Shown here piece after piece: positions 59,079-64,000 of a DNA stretch of 64,000 nt. The notes beneath the pieces are model-generated. The model searched no databases. It was not told where the DNA came from and was given only the letters and a program-made list of their open reading frames with translations. The first letter of the stretch is position 1. Each line of letters starts with the position of its first letter. This DNA comes from JACVRN01 sp963715565 (lineage in GTDB: Bacteria; Acidobacteriota; Blastocatellia; Pyrinomonadales; Pyrinomonadaceae), in contig OY970256.1 of NCBI GenBank assembly GCA_963715565.1, positions 4,960,001 to 5,024,000 on the forward strand, given 5' to 3'. Position numbers and translations under genes: made by a program.

Positions 59079-59504
59079 ATGCAGGCTCAGGAGTGTTCTA
59101 CGCAACATTCCTTGCACAACTTTAACCGGGGGGATTTGAAGTTGAACAACGTAGCTCTCGATCACAAATATTTTCCGCTGGACGAGGAACAGGAAGGGCC
59201 GATTGACGAAGCCACGCTGAGCAATCACGTCGAGGTCCTCAAAGATTTGGCCCGCGCCCTGATTCGCGAGATAGACAAGCTGCGCAACACACAGTTGCCG
59301 GACGTGGCGGAGGGCGTGGATTTTTACGAAGAGGTGCACCGCTTCGAGATTAATCTCATACGCTCGGCATTGGAGCGCACGGGCGGGCATCAAACGCGCG
59401 CCGCACGTCTCTTAGGCATCAACGTCACGACGCTCAATCACAAAATCAAACGCTTCAACATCGACCTTGATCAACACACGGATCTTGACCGCGACGTCTC
59501 CTAG
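59079..59504 (+). CDS. Fis-type DNA-binding regulator
   Basis: 141 residues. The C-terminal Fis helix-turn-helix is clear: FEINLIRSALERTGGHQTRA, ARLLGINVTTLNHKIKRFNI (about residues 92-131), as in the output end of NtrC-type activators but without receiver or AAA+ domains. The N-terminal 85 residues are helical and acidic. It may bend DNA or repress; targets unknown. The start is ATG 59079, with an in-frame TTG at 59142 as alternative. It may regulate the sigma/adhesin operon it follows, but 128 nt separates them. Confidence 0.75.
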   Translation: MQAQECSTQHSLHNFNRGDLKLNNVALDHKYFPLDEEQEGPIDEATLSNHVEVLKDLARALIREIDKLRNTQLPDVAEGVDFYEEVHRFEINLIRSALERTGGHQTRAARLLGINVTTLNHKIKRFNIDLDQHTDLDRDVS

Positions 59505-59520
59505 TGAATAAGGCAAGCGT

Positions 59521-61335
59521 TTAAGGCTTAAGCCGCAGGCGATAGAGGACAAATGCGCCCACGCGCTCGCCCTGGTCGCGCTCGTACCACTGGTCAAGGT
59601 TTGGTAAATCCTGCGACGCGTCCGCCGCCAGCAAGAGATAAGAAAGGCGTGGACGCGCCGCGCGCTCTCTATCAAAACTCGCGACGTAATCCATGTAGAG
59701 GCGTGTCTCCGCTTCGTTCTCCTCCGCCGTAATCGGTTTGGGATAAAGCGCAAGGATAGGATTGGCGCGCTCCCAGCCGTAAACCGCCAGCAGGAAATAA
59801 AAATTCTTCGCCGCCAGCGCAGAGCGGAACACCCTCTCGTCTACGCCCGTGTAATAAAGATGCTGGTAGAACCGCTCTCTATTTTCTTCCGGAGTGACGC
59901 CGGAAAAGACGTGCATGTGCGGAGCCCACAGGACGGCCTGCGGCCCGGTGGTCGGCAGCGTGTCGGCCTGTAGTAGATCGTAAGTCAGCGCCACACCGCG
60001 CCCATGTTGCGCAACATCTTGAAAATCACGCTGTCGCTCAATTTCCCCTAGCCGACGGGCGGCGGGCCAGATCATCTCTCTGGGCGTGTTAAATGACACG
60101 AACAATTCCGTCGCAAGCTTTGCTTCGACAAAGCCCCAGCCAAACGCCGCCAGAGCAATCCACAGTAAAATCTTGCCGGAAATTTTTGTAGCTCTCTCTC
60201 GCCCCTGCCAGACAATAGCGACGGCCATCACGAACCCTGTGAGCGCGACGTAGTTTGCCACGAACTCTTCATAATGAAGCGGTTGCAAGGAGCGGCCCGT
60301 CAAGACCTGCTGGTTAAAGACTACGAAGGGGACGATGGCGAACGAGGCCGTGAACAGGACGCGTGGAGCACGCCAGCTGAGCCTTCCGCGCCGCGCGGCC
60401 AGGGCGAGCACGACGAGCGTAATCAGACCGGCTATCTCCGGCGGTTGATGAAGGTCTGGAAAGCGCGTGTGCGTCAGCGCCTGCACGGCGTCCATCGTCA
60501 CGGCGCGCCGCGCAACGAGAATGAAGTAGGGCACGAGCGCAAGAATGGCGAGCCCGAAGAAGACAGCGAAACGCTCTATGGACTCTCTCCAACGCTCCGG
60601 CTTGAAGGCTATCCACAATGCCGCCAGACACGCGACCTGTGCGATGGCAGTGGTCCAGAGATAAAAGTAGGAATAGACGAGCACGGCAAAGCACAAGCCT
60701 GCGAGCGCGCTTGAAAGATACGCCGCGCGACGGCGCTCGCTCACAAGCGCACGCCAGAGAAAGACGAACATCACGAAGTAGAAAGGAAACGGAAACGCAG
60801 GGACGTAGCGGCGCAGGAAAGGCAGGTAGAGGTAAGCAACTTGCAGGACGGTGTAAGCGCTGATTGCGCCCTGCCCGTTGGCGAGCGTGCCTAGACAAAG
60901 CGCAAAGAGCGCGCCTGTTGCAGCCACGCGCTCGTCACCCGTCACCTCCGCGATGAGACGAAAGATAGCGAGGGCTGATGCAGCCCCGACTGCGGCTATG
61001 AGAATGATAAAGATTGTGGAGGCGGAAAGATTAAAGAGGCGCGCCACCCACGCGAGCGCGTAAGCCGGGGCGACCTGTATGGAAAAGATGGATTCGCCCT
61101 GCGGAGCATCCGGCGTGTGGTCGCGTCCCGTGTAAGGGTCGTTGCGCCGCGCTCGACCGTCAATCAAAGCCTGTAGGTAAGCCGAATAGGCCGCTTCGTC
61201 CGTGTCAAAAAAAGCGTACGCCCCGTTCCACTGGTCTCCGCGCGCGTGCCATGAATTGAGTTGGGGATAGAGCGCCAGAAACATCATGGCGAACGCCGCG
61301 ACGAACCCCAGCCGCCAACGAAGCGATGTCTGCAT
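59521..61335 (-). CDS. GT-C-like multi-span membrane protein
   Basis: 604 residues with about ten or more membrane helices and a large C-terminal soluble domain. The first extracytoplasmic loop holds FFDTDEAAYSAYLQALIDG, with the acidic DTDE typical of GT-C lipid-linked glycosyltransferases (PMT/ArnT type). I cannot name a family with confidence. If it is a glycosyltransferase, it would move a sugar from a polyprenyl carrier at the outer face of the inner membrane, matching the polysaccharide theme. It stands alone on the minus strand. Confidence 0.65.
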   Translation of the reverse strand: MQTSLRWRLGFVAAFAMMFLALYPQLNSWHARGDQWNGAYAFFDTDEAAYSAYLQALIDGRARRNDPYTGRDHTPDAPQGESIFSIQVAPAYALAWVARLFNLSASTIFIILIAAVGAASALAIFRLIAEVTGDERVAATGALFALCLGTLANGQGAISAYTVLQVAYLYLPFLRRYVPAFPFPFYFVMFVFLWRALVSERRRAAYLSSALAGLCFAVLVYSYFYLWTTAIAQVACLAALWIAFKPERWRESIERFAVFFGLAILALVPYFILVARRAVTMDAVQALTHTRFPDLHQPPEIAGLITLVVLALAARRGRLSWRAPRVLFTASFAIVPFVVFNQQVLTGRSLQPLHYEEFVANYVALTGFVMAVAIVWQGRERATKISGKILLWIALAAFGWGFVEAKLATELFVSFNTPREMIWPAARRLGEIERQRDFQDVAQHGRGVALTYDLLQADTLPTTGPQAVLWAPHMHVFSGVTPEENRERFYQHLYYTGVDERVFRSALAAKNFYFLLAVYGWERANPILALYPKPITAEENEAETRLYMDYVASFDRERAARPRLSYLLLAADASQDLPNLDQWYERDQGERVGAFVLYRLRLKP

Positions 61336-61708
61336 ATTGTCCGAAAAGATTCCTCTAGAGGAGTGGCATCAAATTTTTTGCAAGCTCTCGAACATGCCGA
61401 GCCGCATCATCGAATATACCTTTGAAGGAGAGTGCGCGGCAATCCGTAGTCGAACTCACCGCCGAGACGCAGAGAGTTGAAATGTTTTTCTCTGCGTCGT
61501 CTCCGCGCTCTCTGCGTCTCGGCGGTGAACGCTTTACTGTTTCTCTCCATATTTTGCTTAAACTGGAAAACCGCCCGCCGCTTAGCTTTCGTAAATACAA
61601 GTAGCGAGCCGCCCAAGGGAGCGTCCGGGCATCAAAATAAAAGTTGTAAGGAAATCGGGGCCACGGGCGATTAAAAGAGTGAGGGCGAGCATTTTCGCCG
61701 CTATTTTT
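61336..61708. other. Intergenic region without a gene
   Basis: 373 nt between divergent genes. The octamer hairpin (61456-61528) occupies the middle. Short open frames here are read through the repeat and are not called. Sequence right of the hairpin should contain the msrPQ promoter, but no clear -35/-10 pair stands out. Confidence 0.5.
61456..61528. repeat. Octamer-type stem-loop, GAGACGCA unit
   Basis: Left arm TCACCGCCGAGACGCAGAGAG; right arm CTCTGCGTCGTCTCCGCGCTCTCTGCGTCTCGGCGGTGA has an extra repeat. The loop includes TTGAAATGTTTTT. The same sequence, split into two halves, occurs at 63342-63630. Confidence 0.8.
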
Positions 61709-62683
61709 ATGCTGATAAAGAAGCCGGAGCCAATCTCTTCGAGCGAGATTACGGACCGCAAGGTCTACATGAATCGTCGCCTGTTTATGCGCGGCGCGGT
61801 GCTGGCGGCGAGCGCGCTCGCGACGGGCGCGCTCTATCGCAAGTTAAACGAACCGCCTGTTCCGACCCCTCGCGGTGAACAGCTTGTGGACGTCAAGCCC
61901 GCTTCATCCGCCGCCGCGCCTCCCGTCAACGAAAAGCTGACGCCGTTTCAGGACATCACGAGCTATAACAACTTCTACGAATTTACGACCGACAAGCAAG
62001 GCGTCGCACGTCGCGCCAAAAATTTCGTCACGCGCCCTTGGAGCGTGAGGGTCGAAGGTCTGGTTAACAAGCCGCGCGTTTATGATCTGGACGAGTTGAT
62101 CAAGATAGCTCCGCTCGAAGAACGCATCTATCGCCTGCGTTGTGTGGAAGGCTGGTCCATGGTCATTCCCTGGGTCGGCTTTCCGCTCAAAGCATTGCTC
62201 GATGCGGTCGAGCCCACATCGCAGGCGCGCTTTGTCGCCTTTGAAACTCTCTTTGACCCGAAACGCATGCCGAATCAAACGTCTGGCGTGCTCCCCTGGC
62301 CTTACGTCGAAGGGCTTCGTCTTGATGAAGCCCTGCATCCTTTGACGATTCTCGCCACGGGGCTTTACGGCGAAGCGCTGCCGCCGCAGGACGGCGCGCC
62401 CATACGATTGGTCGTGCCGTGGAAGTACGGCTTTAAGAGCATCAAGTCCATCGTCACGATTCGGCTGGTGGCAAACGAGCCGAAGACTACATGGAGCGCC
62501 GCTGCTCCGAACGAGTACGGTTTTTACTCGAACGTCAACCCGAACGTCGCGCACCCGCGATGGAGTCAGGCGCGCGAGCGTCGCATAGGCGAGTACGGTT
62601 TGCGCGACACGCTGATTTTTAACGGCTACGCAGATCAGGTTGCGTCGCTTTACACGGGGATGGATTTGAAAGAGAACTTTTAA
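61709..62683 (+). CDS. msrP: Protein-methionine-sulfoxide reductase catalytic subunit
   Basis: 324 residues. ATG 61709 is chosen because the N-terminus then aligns with E. coli MsrP; a GTG at 61679 would add ten. A twin-arginine signal (MNRRLFMRGAVLAASALATG) exports the folded molybdoprotein. Conserved sequence: SYNNFYEFTTDK, EERIYRLRCVEGWSMVIPW with molybdenum ligand Cys145, VAFETLFDP, LPPQDGAPIRLVVPWKYGFK and the ending LYTGMDLKENF. It repairs oxidised Met in periplasmic proteins and takes electrons from MsrQ, encoded 5 nt downstream. Confidence 0.96.
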   Translation: MLIKKPEPISSSEITDRKVYMNRRLFMRGAVLAASALATGALYRKLNEPPVPTPRGEQLVDVKPASSAAAPPVNEKLTPFQDITSYNNFYEFTTDKQGVARRAKNFVTRPWSVRVEGLVNKPRVYDLDELIKIAPLEERIYRLRCVEGWSMVIPWVGFPLKALLDAVEPTSQARFVAFETLFDPKRMPNQTSGVLPWPYVEGLRLDEALHPLTILATGLYGEALPPQDGAPIRLVVPWKYGFKSIKSIVTIRLVANEPKTTWSAAAPNEYGFYSNVNPNVAHPRWSQARERRIGEYGLRDTLIFNGYADQVASLYTGMDLKENF

Positions 62684-62688
62684 GACGC

Positions 62689-63315
62689 ATGAAACCCGAG
62701 GACGCAAAATTTACGAAAGCCGTGGTCTTCACGAACGCGCTGGTCCCGCTCGCTTTGCTCGCGTGGGATGGAATACGCGGGCAGTTGGGCGCGAACCCTC
62801 TGGAATACGTGACGCGCACGACAGGGATGCTGACGCTTATCTTTCTCCTGCTCTCATTGGCCGTCACGCCCTTGAGAAAGATGACGGGCTGGAACTGGCT
62901 GGGCATGCACCGCCGCATGCTCGGGCTCTACGCCTTCTTCTACGGCGTGCTGCACTTCATGACCTATCTCTGGTTCGACCGCTTCTTCAACTTGAAAAGC
63001 GCGGTCGCAGATGTAGCCAGCCGTCCCTTTATCGCCGTCGGCTTCGCGAGCTTCCTCATCATGATTCCGCTCGCCGTCACATCGACCAACAAAATGGTCA
63101 AGCGTCTGGGCGGGCGTCGCTGGAATCGTCTGCACAAGACTGTGTACCTCGCGGGCATGCTGGGTGCGCTTCACTACTGGATGCTGGTCAAATCCGACAC
63201 GCGATTGCCCATCACGTTCGGTCTAGTGCTCGCGCTCCTTCTTGGCTATCGCATCTTTGCCGCCAACCGCGCCCCGCAGAAGCCGGACGCGCGCCCGAGC
63301 ATTCTCCCGCGTTAA
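62689..63315 (+). CDS. msrQ: MsrQ heme-binding membrane subunit
   Basis: 208 residues with about six membrane helices. Heme-ligand histidines lie in GMHRRMLGLYAFFYGVLHFM and in LHKTVYLAGMLGALHYWMLV. It passes electrons from the quinone pool to MsrP. Start ATG 62689 is 5 nt after the msrP stop, and the two form an operon. A short basic C-terminal tail (NRAPQKPDARPS) is normal in the family. Confidence 0.94.
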   Translation: MKPEDAKFTKAVVFTNALVPLALLAWDGIRGQLGANPLEYVTRTTGMLTLIFLLLSLAVTPLRKMTGWNWLGMHRRMLGLYAFFYGVLHFMTYLWFDRFFNLKSAVADVASRPFIAVGFASFLIMIPLAVTSTNKMVKRLGGRRWNRLHKTVYLAGMLGALHYWMLVKSDTRLPITFGLVLALLLGYRIFAANRAPQKPDARPSILPR

Positions 63316-63341
63316 AAATATAAGTCTGCAAGGGTACAAGA

Positions 63342-63630
63342 GTTCACCGCCGAGACGCAGAGAAACAGGCTTTCTGTGTAATGAGAAGATACTAAACAAG
63401 CCTTAGCTCCGTAGGAGCTGAATGTTTATAGCTTGATTGTCATAATTAAAAATCAAGCTCCGTAGGAGCGCCATGTTCAGCGTTTATTACATGCCGCTCC
63501 TACGGAGCTTATTATATTGTTGTCACCTGTCAGCTATAAACATTCTGTTCCTACGGAGCTACAAACAATCTGCACCTTCCTCCCTCAAACTCCTGCTATT
63601 TATTCTTTTTGCATCTCCCTCTGCGGTGAG
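63342..63630. repeat. Octamer-type element split by a REP-like quartet
   Basis: Left half GTTCACCGCCGAGACGCAGAG (63342-63362); right half CTCCCTCTGCGGTGAG (63615-63630), a shortened complement. A complete GCTCCGTAGGAGC quartet (63404-63561) lies between. It mirrors the intact element at 61456-61528. Confidence 0.65.
63404..63561. repeat. REP-like palindrome quartet, GCTCCGTAGGAGC family, copy 4
   Basis: Canonical A-B-B'-A' layout: TAGCTCCGTAGGAGCTGAATG with TTTATAGC at the left, AATCAAGCTCCGTAGGAGCG and CGCTCCTACGGAGC inside, and GCTATAAACATTCTG with CCTACGGAGCTA at the right. Total 158 bp. Confidence 0.88.
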
Positions 63631-63875
63631 TCCGCTTGGAAGCTAATTCGTTGGCTGAGCTTAAAGTTATTGTCAGACAGCGTTTTTTTTCGTAAAATTC
63701 TTTTAGCGGGCGTTTCTTATAGACGCCTATCTGAATCCGTGACGCGCCGAACCCGTTCTGTCGGCGAATCAGCCTGAAATCTCCACCCCTCTTGCTTCGT
63801 GTAAGAGACGTTCTCGAAATCATGCGCCCTCGCATTGGGGCGCGTCCTGTTTCGCCCTTAATCTTTGATTTCTTC
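63562..63875. other. wecB upstream region
   Basis: 314 nt, AT-richer than average. It holds the right half of the split octamer element, a T-run (TTTTTTTT near 63683) and a GCGCCCTCGCATTGGGGCGC hairpin (63823-63842). No convincing ORF on either strand. Confidence 0.5.
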
Positions 63876-64000
63876 ATGAGCGCCCCCATAACTACAGCTC
63901 CCGTCAACACTTGGCCGGGCAAGTCGTTGCTCGCGCGGCGTCTATTACGCCCGCGCCCGAAGGTCTTAACGGTCTTCGGCACGCGCCCCGAAGCCATCAA
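63876..64000 (+). CDS. wecB: UDP-N-acetylglucosamine 2-epimerase, N-terminal fragment (3' end outside window)
   Basis: Only 41 complete codons are visible. From ATG 63876 the frame reads a 28-residue basic leader, then KVLTVFGTRPEAI, the invariant start of non-hydrolysing UDP-GlcNAc 2-epimerases (TVFGTRPEAIK, nucleotide site). The enzyme makes UDP-ManNAc for envelope polysaccharides. The leader is longer than in E. coli WecB, so a later start is possible. It would extend the surface-polysaccharide theme beyond the window. Confidence 0.85.
   Translation, partial: MSAPITTAPVNTWPGKSLLARRLLRPRPKVLTVFGTRPEAI

Overview
The window reads as chromosome of a GC-rich, diderm, non-enteric bacterium. The gene content points to Acidobacteriota, most likely a Blastocatellia-like lineage; this is inferred from gene types, not from a marker tree. 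The main signs are a large Oar-like TonB-dependent receptor with an N-terminal carboxypeptidase-regulatory domain, exosortase-type (XrtA/PEP-CTERM) exopolysaccharide genes, YCF48-like propellers, a PEGA/OmpA-like protein, and sigma/anti-sigma/DUF4097 genes. No phage, integrase, transposase, CRISPR array, rRNA or tRNA gene was recognised.

Layout. 1-8382: a plus-strand exopolysaccharide operon (TPR protein cut by the window start, chain-length determinant, PEP-CTERM-locus ATPase, BY-kinase, polyprenyl sugar-phosphate transferase, Wza-like export protein). 8472-10047: an XRE regulator and a secreted YCF48-like propeller. 10298-18829: lipoprotein and lysS on the minus strand, then rfaE2-like, mfd, a SurA/parvulin foldase and an S4 RNA-binding protein. 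19101-24434: an mreB-like gene behind a possible sigma-54 promoter, two minus-strand membrane proteins, a frameshifted secreted protein, dusB and a 50-residue metallothionein. 24510-29148: a minus-strand cell-wall group (L,D-transpeptidase, VanY-like and PBP4-like carboxypeptidases). 29395-34811: HD-GYP response regulator, hybrid sensor kinase, NDH-2, and TerC behind a yybP-ykoY (manganese) riboswitch. 35294-38133: rpsO and pnp. 38245-40647: a promoter, a long structured leader, a Cys-rich PEP-CTERM protein, a PEGA/OmpA-like protein and a 54-residue membrane protein. 40887-49681: glyQS, cca, acyl-CoA dehydrogenase, glpX, a DUF2085 protein and a CESA-like glycosyltransferase. 49794-54782: aminopeptidase P and the TonB receptor. 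55070-59504: Bax-inhibitor-1 protein, ECF sigma, anti-sigma, DUF4097 protein and a Fis-like regulator. 59521-64000: a GT-C-like membrane protein, msrP-msrQ, and the first codons of wecB.

How it fits together. Envelope biogenesis dominates: polysaccharide synthesis and export, PEP-CTERM surface protein, peptidoglycan remodelling, outer-membrane protein folding, periplasmic methionine-sulfoxide repair and cell-shape control. Classic housekeeping genes are interspersed.

The most striking feature is not a gene. Between genes lie at least fourteen long stem-loops whose arms are short arrays of a degenerate heptanucleotide. The heptamer differs from locus to locus, but the 7-nt period and an A/G-rich loop side (often AAAGAAAG) facing a CTTT side recur. 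Three related elements use an octamer. A second family, four ~158-bp quartets of GCTCCGTAGGAGC palindromes, lies between the arms of one heptamer and one octamer element, and a third, GCCCC-type quartet follows mreB. Several hairpins run into coding sequence at gene ends, and one supplies the N-terminus of a secreted protein.
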